64,000 bases of DNA from the NCBI GenBank assembly GCA_036435485.1, contig CM071594.1:198054216-198118215 (forward strand), written 5' to 3'. The translations under genes were made by a program, and so were the position numbers. Position 1 is the stretch's first letter. Each line of letters opens with the position of its first letter. Below are positions 49,401 through 62,300 of the stretch, one piece after another. Origin of the DNA: Saposhnikovia divaricata. Taxonomy: Eukaryota > Streptophyta > Magnoliopsida > Apiales > Apiaceae. Below the pieces are notes generated by a model. That model saw nothing but the letters and a program-made list of their open reading frames with translations, was not told the DNA's origin and searched no databases.

Positions 49401-51258
49401 AGAAAATGAAGCTGTACAGTGAGTTATAGCTACTGTGATGCTCGGTGTTTAATAGTCTAACGAAAATTCGGCATTACGACGGCTATTAATCGAACGTTCT
49501 AAAATTCATAACAATCAATCCAAGCCACACCGGGCATACTATACATGGTTTTCATCTTAACCAGTCCAAGAAGGTTTCAATTAACCATCATAATCATCAA
49601 AACTCTTAAATCATCACTACTAACTACATAATCATGCTTTTATGCATATAACAACACCATAATCTTAACTAATCTAAAACCATCAAGAACATATATAAAA
49701 ATCAAAGTAAGATCTTGGGTTCTTAAGAATTATACCTTCCTTGGAGAGTGTACAAGCTATAATAACCCTTATATAGTCCTTGTATGGCTTTAACAAAGCT
49801 TAAATCATCCAAAGAAACCAAGAAATCAAAGTTAGTTTCTTGAAAACACTATTCACCCTCATCTTTGAGGATTTATTTGAAAATGGAAAACATGGAGTTT
49901 AAAGCTAAGATTTCTAGGAGATCATTTTTATGAAATATAGGACTCACCATAAAAATTTGGAGATCAAACAATGGTTGGAAGGTGGATTTTGAAATCTTAA
50001 AACTCCAAAATTCGAAGTGCCTTGGTTTTGGGGGAAAAACAGTGAACTTCTCGAATTTATTTACCCATCCAAACGATCTTCAAAAATTATGAAATTAAAT
50101 CCCCAACTTCACCTTGATGTGTAGAAGCTCCATGAATTTTTTCATGATTTTTAGATGAGTAGATCTAGGTGAAAAAAAATGGCAAAGACCCCTGCCCTGG
50201 AAAATGCAACTGCTGGAAAAATGGGGGAGAGGTGGTGTTTGCTTGGCTAGTTGTCAAATGATATTTGTGATATGTATAAGTGGGTATAGCTGCTAATACT
50301 CCTCTTAATACAAGTGTCAAAGGTTTATGGTGTGTTAGAAAAATTGATGATGTGAAGCCTTGTTGTTTTCTTCTTGTCCATCCACCTCATTACTTCCTTT
50401 TTCATTTCTTTTCTTCATTTCATTTCCACCAAATATTCTTATATATAACCCCAGCTGATCAAGTAGGGTTTTTTTTTTATCTCGTTACGTATTTAATCCG
50501 TAATTTCTTTCGCGTTTGCTTGATCGCTTAATCTTGTTATAAAGTTCTAGCGATTTCTAGAACACTTGTTATTCTAACTCAAAGGTTTTCATTCTAAATC
50601 CTCAAATCATACTTAATAAATAAAATCCTTGAATCCTTAACATTATAATACTCTTGTCTTGATCGTATTGATAGGCTCTTTACGGTTCGGTCAAATATTG
50701 TACCGAAAAAGAATTTGGAATTTCTGAATTCCGATCGTCTCTGCATTCACTTATTTCCTCCGCGTATTACTAATATGATTTCGAAACATCCATAACACGT
50801 CCCGTACATAGGGTGGCGTGCAAAGTTTTCCAACTTACAAAATCACTATTCATCCACCAAATTACTATGCACGTACAGGAAACACTATGCATGTACGGGA
50901 AATACTATGCACGTACGGGAAATACTATGCACGTATGGGAAATACTATGCACGTACGGGAAATACTATGCACGTATGGGAAATACTATGCACGTAATCAT
51001 TTCCCTTCATGGATCCATTAGCTCCTTCCTGGATGGTAGATTATTCCTATCTAGGTCCTCAACCATCGAATTACTCTATTCTGACAATATACCAATGCAT
51101 CAGGATCATTGTCCAAAGCAATATCCATTCATTACAATCATTGTTCTTTGAAACCACCATTCATTAGAGCTGGTGACCTTGTTGTTGGAATCATTGTTCC
51201 TCATTTTATCATTACTTAGTAAAAGTTTTAATTATATCCAAAATTTGGGGTTCTTACA
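46424..51258 (-). repeat. 5' LTR of B2 (4835 bp)
   Basis: Near-identical partner of 36196-40988. It is longer by 42 bp, almost all of it two extra units of the 20-bp minisatellite. Promoter elements are as in the left LTR. Confidence 0.94.
50864..50995 (-). repeat. 20-bp minisatellite in the B2 right LTR, about 7 units
   Basis: Six full units from 50864 plus a partial unit. The order of the two variants (CGTACGGG and CGTATGGG) shows that a two-unit block was duplicated relative to the left LTR. Confidence 0.92.
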
Positions 51259-52912
51259 AAACGTTTCTCACAAAATCAGCTAAATAAATAATAAGGTAAA
51301 TAATCCAACACCTTGATCAAATTTTGTAATTATATGCACATATATATACAAAGAAATTATTTAAGATTTTTAGAAAATTTTGACGGCATCCCCTTTATAC
51401 GGGTGACCGCCAGTCGGAACATAACCGACTATATCCACAATATTCATAATACAATATCCAACAATAGCAAAACTATTACAGTCTACTTTGTAACAATTAA
51501 ATGCTACCAATCGAAATACAATTCATAAGTTACAAATAAAATTAAAATTTATACTATGATAAATCAAGTACATATTATTATACATTTTTAGCTCACGAAT
51601 CATCATCGCCATTTTACCCTCGACTCAAATTAAATCATTGTCGAGGGGGCAAAATCTCGAGGGTTCCCGAATTTCGGATTCCCGACCCGAGACTTCGCTC
51701 TTAAAAATAAAATTCCGAAATTCTTTCAATATCACGAAACAATTCAACAATTTCAGAAATAACCGAACCAAAGTATCACAATTTCAACATTCGAACTAAG
51801 CATCCAGGAAGCAAAAAAAACCAGACAAGTTAATCCGGCTGAATTTCAACACAACCACAGAACCCAACAGAGGTCACAAAGTAACCGGAAATCACACCAA
51901 GCAAGGCAACAGAAAGGCTCACGGTGGAGCTCCAAACGGAGCATCAACACCGCAAGTCACCACCCATTACCACTCACAAACACACACACATCACACCCTG
52001 TTTTGAACTCACACACCCGCTGTTTTGAACACACGCACACAACCACGGTTCAAAATCATCAAGTTTCGAACGGGGGAGGGGGATTGAACAAAGACTCACT
52101 ATATCACCGCCGGTGTACCAATATATGTATATATATCAAGTGAGGGAGGAGGAATAACGAGCTTTACCAGCTAGAAAACCGAACAAACAAGGCCAACCTC
52201 GACCGACTGAACTTGAGAGAGAGATAGAATCTCGAGAATTTCCGAGAGAGAGACGGCTGAGAGAGAGAGTTCGAGAGAGTGATGTTATGTCTGTGAAGAA
52301 AAAAATAAAACAGGAATTAGGGATTTAAAGGAGGTAATTGATTTGGGGGAAAAAGAATAATAGATTTCTAGGATTTTTCTAAAAGCCATTAAAATAATCT
52401 TTAAAATTACGATTAAATACAAAAATGGGTGGAATATTAAATTTTAAATTTTAAAATGAAGAATGTAAAAATTACGATCACCCACGAATTTTTAAAATAT
52501 TTTTAGGATTAAAAACGAATTAAATATGGATTTTACAAGATTAAATTCATTAAATGAAAAATAACTCCTCAATTCATTTTAAAATCCTTAAAACCAAAAT
52601 TATTTCCTAAAATATTTTTAAAAGTCATATAAACTCATAAAGTTAATATTGCACAAAATTTCAGGATTTATATTAATCCCGAAAATTTTATAAAATTCAC
52701 CGAAGGTAAATATAACACAATTAAATAGGAATAAATTCTGAAAAATATAATTAAAAATACCCGAGCTTACACATCACATATACATCAACAAGGCCCACAA
52801 ATATTATACCACACATACTTCACTTCCTCAACAATTTTTTTATATACGCCACATAATTCGCATTTAATATTAAATAAATAATTATTATTACTAAAATTTC
52901 TAAGGCGTTATA
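51259..52912 (-). repeat. 5' LTR of G2, outer part (right of B2)
   Basis: It begins with the second AAACG and ends GGCGTTATA at 52912, where copia A LTR sequence resumes. GA-rich tracts (52190-52280) and CA-rich stretches (51965-52035) are present. There is no credible ORF. Confidence 0.82.
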
Positions 52913-53138
52913 CCTATTCTGACCTGCCTGAAACTACCGCAAGGTAAGTTTTCTACTAGACGGACTATCTAGCAGCTATGATGGAGAGAAGAGAGTAAGA
53001 TGTTTTGGTGTGTTTAACTAATGAAGGAGGAGGGGGTATTTATAGAAGGGAAGATGTAGTAGGTGTGGGGGTTGGTGGAGTTTTGTGTGAGGTTGGTGAA
53101 GTTTGTAGTTTGGTAAGAACAAGGTGGGCTACCTAACA
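52913..53138 (-). repeat. remnant of the copia A 5' LTR (outer 226 bp)
   Basis: It corresponds base for base in length to 30202-30427 with about ten differences, including the TATA box at 53037-53044. It ends CCTAACA followed by GATGG. Confidence 0.9.
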
Positions 53139-53208
53139 GATGGTCCCTTGCCCTCATTGATATAATTGATTTTTTATCAAACCAGGAGATCTTTTGTTTC
53201 CACTGTTA
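53139..53208. other. old flank to the right of copia A
   Basis: The right GATGG copy (53139-53143) and about 65 bases of unique-looking sequence that were once joined to 29752. No gene is seen. Confidence 0.6.
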
Positions 53209-54580
53209 GTGTTGAAATATGGATTCGATTATAATTTGAATTCATTGATTCGGTAAAATCAATTCCGCTTTTACTACGGATTTTTTGCCACCGCCTTAAC
53301 ATAATTAATTAAAACGGTTAAGTAATTGAGGAAATTGCCACCGATTTAATTGATTAGAGCGGCTAATTAATTATGGCAATTGTGTTAAGGAAATTGCCAC
53401 CGATTTAATTGATTAGTGCAGTTAATTAATTAAGGCAATTGTGTAGCGCACAAGTCTTCTCATCCTATAAATACTCATCTAGAGCTTTAGGATTAAATAT
53501 TCGAAAACACACATCCTCCTCTCATATACAGCCTCTTCTCTTCCTTTGGTGATAGTTCTTGCTCGTCTCAGGCTCGCTGAGAGTGACGCTCTTCTGTAGC
53601 CTCACTGCAATCCGTTTTATCCTGGGAGGCGTTTCGCTCGCACATACGGTGAGGGCTAATACGCTTTAAGGAGACAGTCACGCACTGGACTCGGGTTTTT
53701 CGTTCCTTGTCTCCTCTTTTGTCTGTTTTACTTATACACATAACTGTTACTCACACACGCACAAATATTATACTGTTTGTATTTATCGCAGATTGTCCAC
53801 GGTTAATTAATTAAGGAAATTGCCACCGATTTAATTGATTAGCGCGGCTAATTAATTAAGGCAATTGTGTTAAGGAAATTGCTACCGATTTAATTGTTTA
53901 GTGCGGCTAATTAATTAAGGCAATTGTGTAGCACACAAGTCTTCTCATCCTATAAATACTCATCTAGAGCTTTAGGATTAAATACTCGAAAACACACATC
54001 CTCCTCTCATATACAGCCTCTTCTCTTCCTCTGGTGATAGTTCTTGCTCGTCTCAAGCTCGCTGAGAGTGACGCTCGTCTGTAGCCTCACTGCAATCCAT
54101 TTTATCCTGGGAGGCGTTTCGCTCGCACATACGGTGAGGGCAAATACGCTTTAAGGAGAGAGTCACGCCTTGGACTCGGGTTTTCGTTCTTGTCTCCTTT
54201 TCTGTTTTGTTTTGATTATACACGTTACTGTTGCTCACACCTGCCAAAAATTACAAATAGTATAATATTTGTGCGTGTGTGAGTAACTGTTATGTGTATA
54301 ATTAAAACAATTAAAGAGGAGGCAGGAACGGAAAAAACCGAAGTCCAGTGCGTGACTGTCTCCTTAAAGCGTATTAGCCCTCACCGTATGTGTGAGCGAA
54401 TCGCCTCCCAGGATAAAACGGATTGCAGTGAGGCTACAGAAAAGCGTCACTCTCAATGAGCTTGAGACGAGCAAGAACTATCACCAGAGGAAGAGAAGAG
54501 GTTGTATATGAGATGAGGGTGTGTGTTTTCAAGTATTTAATCCTAAAGCTCTAGATGAGTATTTATAGGATGAGAAGACT
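53209..54580. mobile_element. copia-like LTR cluster: two direct copies and one inverted copy
   Basis: The left part starts TGTTGAAATATGG, a typical copia LTR start. Copy a runs about 53330-53795 and copy b 53815-54240 (offset 485). Copy c, 54254-54580, is the reverse complement of the later part of a and b. Each has a CCTATAAATAC promoter box and a GGAGGCGTTTCGCTCGC region. Two 59-60-bp sub-repeats (GGAAATTGCCACCGATTTAA) lie at the front of a and of b. Copy c is cut by B3. No coding is present. Confidence 0.75.
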
Positions 54581-57500
54581 TGTAACACCCCCAGATCCGG
54601 GGTCCGGGATCCGATGGTTACGGTTTCCAATTCTGTCCACAACACTTGAACTTTCCTTAACATAAAATAAATTACGTCTCTATAACCCAACACAATAATA
54701 TAAAACACACCCGTTATAGTCCCAGAGATGAAATCAGAGTAACACTCAAATTTTTATTAATCACATTATGAGTTCTTACAATCCAAAAGAATTTCAATAT
54801 AAATACATACTCTTTGCCATCCATTTACATAAGGCATACTAGACCATATTCTTGGTACTGAAAGAATAAATATACCCTACCAATAGCTTCTTCTTCAGCT
54901 CTGGTAGTCTCATCGTCCTCGCCCGCGTCGAGTGCGCCTTGTGCGAGTCATCTGGTCTAGCTGTTGTTGTGATATAATAATAAAGCAAGGGTGAGCAATA
55001 GCCCACCGACAATAATAGATAACTGAACGATAATGTATAACAGTTCAAAAGTGTCTTTCAAACCATATGCCATGCATTTACGGAAATGATGCCAGTATAA
55101 TATGAACGATGAAGTTACAAGGTAACTTAAAGTATTTGTTTGTAGAAATATCTGCTACATCAAAGTAAGCAAGATATTCTTATTGTTATTAAGAAGAGGA
55201 ACTTGCAAGAGAAGGTTGCAATTCCAGTTTTGACCCTTTTCCAACTCTACCAACAGTAATCATGTTGCAGGAAATAAATAAATTTGGATTATGAACCAAT
55301 GATGGAGTATTCACCGCGCCCGCTGTTCCAATCTTGATGATCAGTCGAGATCATACAGCTCAATTTAGATTTACTACCGGTAGAAGGAAGAACTGACGGC
55401 TTTACTTGTCTACCGCCTTACTAGCTCTCCCCGGCCAACGGTTGGGCCAAAGGGGATGGACCGGCGCTACTCGGCCTCTTACACGACTCCTAGTTCAAAT
55501 AGAGTTCATGATTCTGAATGTAACGTTCGTCCCCCTTTCCCCAAGTATAATACTTGTTGATAAGACTCTACAAGGTAGTCGTATCTAGTTGGAAAGGAAA
55601 ATTCACCAATAACTTCCAAGCTGTGGCTTGGTATCGAATATCAACTTGTTCCAACAATCTTACCCCTCGAAAGATGAGAAGGTAAACAACGACTTAATAA
55701 GTCAACAGCACCCGAGTTGCGAGTGAAGAGAATACTCTATGACCAAGAAGTCGACAAGATAAATAACATCTTCCAAGTAAGGTTCCCTTATTATTAGAGA
55801 GGTAGACTCGAAGAAGAATGATGTCTGAGAACCTTTCTTGATATAAGATTAATAATAATATGACTCCGAAATATTTTCTGTAATAATCGAAGAAGATAAA
55901 CCTTATTGAGGTTATTCTAAGTATGAAATAAATATTCAGAGAATATTTATTGAATTAAAATATTTTACAGAATATTTAGGAATATGAAAGAATATCTTTA
56001 ATCAGAGTATTTCTCAAATAATCCTTGAAGAAATATCTAGAGAATATTTATTGCATAATTAAATATTCAAATGAATATTCAGAATAATATTCATTAATTA
56101 ATAAGACCTGAAAAGAATATTTAAAATATTTAGAATAATATTCGATGATTAAATAGAACCCTAGATGAATATTCAAAATAATATTCATAATTTATTAGGA
56201 ATTTAAATGTTTATTGAAAAAGTAATATTCGTTTAATGAATAATATTCTAAATGAATATCAAGTAATATTCATTCAGTAATCCAAGCTTTAAAGGAATAT
56301 TCGAGATAAGACTCGATAAATAAATCAAGCTTCAGATGAATATTAGAATAATATTCATCAAGTAAGTAATATCTTAAATGAATATTCAAAAGTAATATTC
56401 ATTTAATAAAGTAATATTCTAAATGGATATTCAAATAATATTCATTTAGTAGTCCAATCTTTAGAAGAATATTCGGAATAATAATCGATAACCTATTCGA
56501 CTTTGAATGAATATTGAAAAATATTATTCGTCGAATGGTTACGTTCAAATAATTATTTGAAGTAAGGATCGTTAAAATAATTAGTCTCGAACGAATAATC
56601 AAATAATATTCGTCGCCCAAATAATAGAAAATATTTACTTAAATATTTTCCTCCGAGGTAATCTCGATATATCAAGGAATATTGACTCCCGGTCTATTTT
56701 TGATTAATAAGATGTATACGCCCTTCTATGAGGGTCTTACAATAATCGGCTTATAACTGATATATAACTATCTAGCTTATAAGCCAACCATAACATTCAG
56801 GGAACAAGTATATCACTTCAACTTGAAAGTAGGCATGCATGCAATGGCATATGTATATCAGCATATATATATATATTTATTCAATCACAACAACAGCCTA
56901 AAAGAAGGGAATTGAAACTTGCCTGGTAGTCGAGTACGGTAAGGGGTAGTGGTAGCGGGTCCCGGTTCAGCTTGGTGATCTATAAATAGCCAAGGCATTC
57001 GGGATTAATCACTTAACATATTAAAAGTTAAGTTATACTTAATTCGAAACACGTTCTTGAGTTGTCTCGTTATACCCCTTTTAGTGGATTACTTTTATCA
57101 CTGATCCGACCCGACATCCGTTCGTTAATACGACATGTCATTGTACTTATACTTGGGACATACTTAAGTCATATGAGTTCTAAAGTCGATCGTTACGAAC
57201 CAATACTATACTCCGAGTTTTATCGTCCGTTTTCTAAGTGTTTTACCGAAGTTATAAAAGAGTCGTCTTTTAGGGGTTCGTTCGCGTTTAACCTCGACTC
57301 GAACATTTTTAATAAATCGAAAAATGATCTTTTTGACATACGGTTTTCTTTCACGCCTTCCTTTTTACCTCTAGTATTTATTTACCAAGATTCGCCATGA
57401 CGTTACATAGTTTACGAGGGTTCAATTAAAGTTACGAACTTTCGTTTACGGATTCGAACTACTTTTAGTAATTTGGTCATAAATCCTAAACCGTAAGTCC

Positions 57501-59347
57501 GTTTCATGCGATCTTTATATCAAAACGAAGCTTGAAACATAATCTATCCTATCATGGCAGAAAATGAAGCTGTACAGTGAGTTATAGCTACTGTGATGCT
57601 CGGTGTTTAATAGTGTAACGAAAATTCCGCATTACGACGGCTATAAATCGAACGTTCTAAAATTCATAACAATCAATCCAAGCCACACCGGGCATACTAT
57701 ACATGGTTTTCATCTTAACCAGTCCAAAAAGGTTTCAATTAACCATCATAATCATCAAAACTCTTAAATCATCACTACTAACTACATAATCATGCTTTTA
57801 TGCATATAACAACACCATAATCTTAACTAATCTAAAACCATCAAGAACATATATAAAACTCAAAGTAAGATCTTGGGTTCTTAAGAATTATACCTTCCTT
57901 GGAGAGTGTACAAGCTATAATAACCCTTATATAGTCCTTGTATGGCTTTAACAAAGCTTAAATCATCCAAAGAAACCAAGAAATCAAAGTTAGTTTCTTG
58001 AAAACACTATTCACCCTCATCTTTGAGGATTTATTTGAAAATGGAAAACATGGAGTTTGAAGCTAAGATTTCTAGGAGATCATTTTTATGAAATATAGGA
58101 CTCACCATAAAAATTTGGAGATCAAACAATGGTTGGAAGGTGGATTTTGAAATCTTAAAATTCGAAGTGCCTTGGTTTTGGGGAAAAAAACAGTGAACTT
58201 CTCGAATTTATTTACCCATCCAAACGATCTTCAAAAATTATGAAATTAAATCCCCAACTTCACCTTGATGTGTAGAAGCTCCATGAATTTGTTCATGATT
58301 TTTAGATGAGTAGATCTAGGTGAAAAAAAATGGCAAAGACCCCTGCCCTGGAAAATGCAACTGCTGGAAAAATGGGGGAGAGGTGGTGTTTGCTTGGCTA
58401 GTTGTCAAATGATATTTGTGATATGTATAAGTGGGTATAGCTGCTAATACTCCTCTTAATACAAGTGTCAAAGGTTTATGGTGTGTTAGAAAAATTGATG
58501 ATGTGAAGCCTTGTTGTTTTCTTCTTGTCCATCCACCTCATTACTTCCTTTTTCATTTCTTTTCTTCATTTCATTTCCACCAAATATTCTTATATATAAC
58601 CCCAGCTGAACAAGTAGGGTTTTTTTTTTCTCGTTACATATTTAATCCGTAATTTCTTTCGCGTTTGCTTGATCGCTTAATCTTGTTATAAAGTTCTAGC
58701 GATTTCTAGAACACTTGTTATTCTAACTCAAAGGTTTTCATTCTAAATCCTCAAATCATACTTAATAAATAAAATCCTTGAATCCTTAACATTATAATAC
58801 TCTTGTCTTGATCATATTGATAGGCTCTTTACGGTTCGGTCAAATATTGTACCGAAAAAGAATTTGGAATTTCTGAATTCCGATCGTCTCTGCATTCACT
58901 TATTTCCTCCGCGTATTACTAATATGACTTCGAAACATCCATAACACGTCCCGTACATAGGGTGGCGTGAAAAGTTTTCCAACTTACAAAATCACTATTC
59001 ATCCACCAAATTACTATGCACGTACAGGAAACACTATGCACGTACGGGAAATACTATGCACGTATGGGAAATACTATGCACGTATTCATTTCCGTTCAAG
59101 GATCCATTAGCTCCTTCCTGGATGGTAGATTATTCTTATCTAGGTCCTCAACCATCGAATTACTCTATTCTGACAATATACCAATGCATCAGGATCATTG
59201 TCCAAAGCAATACCCATTCATTACAATCATTGTTCTTTGAAACCACCATTCATTAGAGCTGGTGACCTTGTTGTTGGAATCATTGTTCCTCATTTTATCA
59301 TTACTTAGTAAAAGTTTTAATTATATCCAAAATTTGGGGTTCTTACA
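54581..59347 (-). repeat. 3' LTR of B3 (4767 bp)
   Basis: TGTAACACCCCC to GGGGTTCTTACA. Hairpin ladder at about 55915-56650, TATA box at 58590-58599, and about four units of the 20-bp minisatellite at 59013-59084. It is slightly more different from the B2 LTRs than they are from each other. Confidence 0.94.
59013..59084 (-). repeat. 20-bp minisatellite in the B3 LTR, about 4 units
   Basis: Three full units and a partial unit of the same motif as in B2. Confidence 0.9.
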
Positions 59348-62300
59348 GTCTCCCCTCCTTAAAAGGATTCCGTCCCGGAATCAGGTAGGAAGCAAAGAGT
59401 CGTTTGCCTGTCGTTCCCTTTTTAGCTTCCCGGTCAATTCTTAGTCGTTCTATCCTTCCTCAGCACATCTTCTAGTGCTACAATCATCAACGTTGCTACT
59501 TTTCGTACAACTCACTATCCGGGTTATACTCTTACTCAGTCTTATCCTTATTGATACCTGCAGTAACATTGGCATCACTATCACCCTACGAATTCGGAGG
59601 TAACCTCGCTCGCACTGTGCATTTCCTGATTGATTTAATCTTCGCAATCTCGATCAATATAGAGAAGTGGAAAGATTGATTGAGAGATCACTATGATCAG
59701 TTGAACATTTGTTATATTGCATTGTTAGTACAGAAGGGGGCCAGCCTTTAGTACTTGACAAGCAATTAAACAAGTCATGGCATTCCACTTAGACTTCTAT
59801 CACATAGACAGATAGTCACGTAGCAGTACCTCCCCTCCTAAAAGGGTTGTTCTTCTCAATTCATAAAGAAGATGAATAAGAGAGAAGAAGAGAAAAGAGT
59901 TCTAAAGGATTATAGAAAGCTTTCATGATTGTAGAATATCATACTCAGACTTTACCTCTGAACTATAGAGGTCTATCAAAGAAGAAATTAATCATAATTA
60001 TATCCAATACTATTTGATCGCAATCTCACGTGTCAACATATCTTGCTGCTTTGTCCATTATTCTATGGACAAATACTCCTGTTCAATCTTAGCGATACTC
60101 ACATTCGGGAAATCCTTCAACCTTTCAGGTTAAATCTTAGATTTCTCACTTGACATCATTATTACTGACATCCCATATCATGTTACTAGCTTTTTCATGC
60201 TATAATATTGATACTATCAGGTTGTCATCCTGAGAATTCATTAGAAAACCCATTCATAACATTCCTTGCTTCTCATTCCATAGTTGCTCTCCCAGCCTTT
60301 TCTTTATCAATCACATCCTTCTTATTAGCTGATTCTTACTCATTTCTATTATTTACTTTCACCTTCACCTCTTTATTGAGACACCTTTTTGCACTTGGTA
60401 CCTCTTTATCGGTATTCCGTCACATTTATTCTATAACCATCACGTTATTCCAATTTAAACTTTCCGAAATGAATCTGGCCCGATTCCTTTAACTTAGATT
60501 CATATAATCTACTTCTGCCAACCTTGTTTCTCATTACTTGTTCTTTTCTATCCGTGGTTTTCCACAGGTTGTCTATCGTAAGTCAGACCAGGTCGCATAT
60601 CTACATGCTCGTACTCCTATCATCTGCATTTTACTGGCGTAGCTTGGCCACATGAAAACCCGTTATGACCGTGCTATAAGTCTTGGGGGTAAGGCTGGCT
60701 CGAATACCGCCGTCCGACACTTTAACCTCTCAGGTGGCCCAATAAGTCTCGGGCTCAACCGCCCTGCCCTTCAAGTCTCATTAATTCTTTCCATGGGAAT
60801 ATCTTTAACATCATGAATCATCAACCTCATATTCTCTATCTTGTTTGCGCAGAAGTACACTAACATAAACTTGTTTGTCATTCATCAACCTGCCATTTAG
60901 TTAATCAATGGCAGCGCTTTCTTTATCTTTACATTGTCATCTATTTTCTTAGAAGAATCACCATTGCTTGTTGTTTACGTAGTGCATTAATAGCTAACCC
61001 TACGGGTTTCAAATCCCTTAGGGAGACAAAGTAATCACTATTCCTTATCCATAAGGAACACTTCCTGAACTTGATGTAGATATAACATGAAGTAGATAGA
61101 ATTGCGGAAAAGTTTCAAGCATCGCAGCTAGGTCCGGTTGATGAAACTATCACTTATGCATCTTCCATAAAAGACTGGAAATTTAACGGTTTACTTCATC
61201 AATTTTGTACCATGGTCCTGGTTTACCTCAAAACGGGACCTTCTAAGGTACGTAATATGCTTAAGACTCCATCAGGAATCGAATCTTTACTTAAACTATT
61301 ATTACCTTCGATTCTTGCACAATCATCAAAAGGAATGTAACTTCCTCCACTCCAATATGACCTTCAAGGTCTTTCCAAATATCATTTTGTTTCCTCGGTA
61401 TGAACATTTAAAATTATTCCTTTATACTTAGACTGTCGGCCACCTCATTGGCCTTTCCTGATAATAATAATTTCTGGTAACCCTTGTTCTCTGGATATAT
61501 TCCAATTCCAACATTTCTACCTCATTCCCATCATTGATGGGTGAAAGCATTCTCCCTTAAGCTCTGCTGATGGAGAAAAATATATTTATCAGTCTTTCTC
61601 CATAAGTCACTGCTTCCACCTACCCGTGGGAACTTTATCACGTTTATTCCCAATCCTACTTAAGATACTTCTCTTCTTAGTTCTTTCCTTATCTTAGGAT
61701 AATCTCAACCTTTATAGGTTCAATCCATACTTCCTCAGGGCTTCATACATGCCTCATCTGGCATTATTGTTACGACGTCATACATTCCTTACCAAACTTC
61801 CATTTTTGAAGTTCGGAATATTACCCTTTTTCCTTGTAAGGTTTCGTAGGCCATCCTTATCATTCCTCCGGTATTTTCTGGGTACCGGGTATATCAAAAT
61901 GTCATTGATCAATACTCTAATAATTCTATCTATGTTCTTTCCAGAACTCTTTTTAATAATCCTTACCGGTCATTGTTGCCTTAGCAAGTCCAGCTCATAA
62001 CATCTGAAGTCATAATGTCGTTACTAGGGTTAATGCCACCCCTTGTGCATTCCCTAGGGTTTGAATTAATTTATGGATATCCTATCCTTAATTCAACTGC
62101 CAAGGAATTCTTGTATCTTATAATTGGCAATCAGATCATGTATCCTTAATAAAGGTCTCTTTTCAATCATTCTCATTTGATAATCGATCGGTGGTTTAAT
62201 GCCACCCTCTTCTTTCAGATAGTTGTCAGCCTATTTGGCCTTCCAAAAAGGCAACGTATGTCAATCTCTTCTCTTACCGAACTTGTTAATGGTAGCAAGG

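Larger units (their letters stand above)
36196..51258 (-). mobile_element. gypsy-type element B2, complete ends, non-coding interior (15.06 kb)
   Basis: LTRs 36196-40988 (4793 bp) and 46424-51258 (4835 bp), primer site 46408-46419, purine tract 40989-41007, duplication AAACG. By eye the LTRs show about ten substitutions in the first kilobase and very few afterwards, plus a two-unit difference in a 20-bp minisatellite. The insertion is therefore young. The interior (5.4 kb) has no recognisable long coding frame, so B2 must have used proteins from another element. Confidence 0.95.
30545..52912 (-). mobile_element. Ty3/gypsy element G2 (chromovirus-like), truncated and interrupted by B2
   Basis: On the minus strand the order is 5' LTR (52912-51264 and 36195-34827, split by B2), primer site, leader with an extra ORF, gag, zinc knuckles, protease, reverse transcriptase and RNase H. 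Integrase, chromodomain and 3' LTR are missing because of a deletion joining G2 to copia A near 30545-30558. The right end (GGCGTTATA) sits inside the A 5' LTR; its expected duplication partner was lost with the deletion. The sequence blocks resemble the Tekay/Del chromovirus lineage, which is an inference. Confidence 0.88.
29758..53138 (-). mobile_element. Ty1/copia element A, expanded to 23.4 kb by nested insertions and gutted by a deletion
   Basis: The 3' LTR (29758-30427), polypurine tract, last pol codons (30482-30544) and the outer 226 bp of the 5' LTR (52913-53138) survive. The 5-bp duplication GATGG is intact on both sides. The shared LTR parts differ at about ten of 226 positions by eye, so A is the oldest layer of the nest. 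Between the surviving pieces lies gypsy G2, which itself contains B2. Most of A's coding, its primer site and the inner two-thirds of its 5' LTR are lost. Confidence 0.9.
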
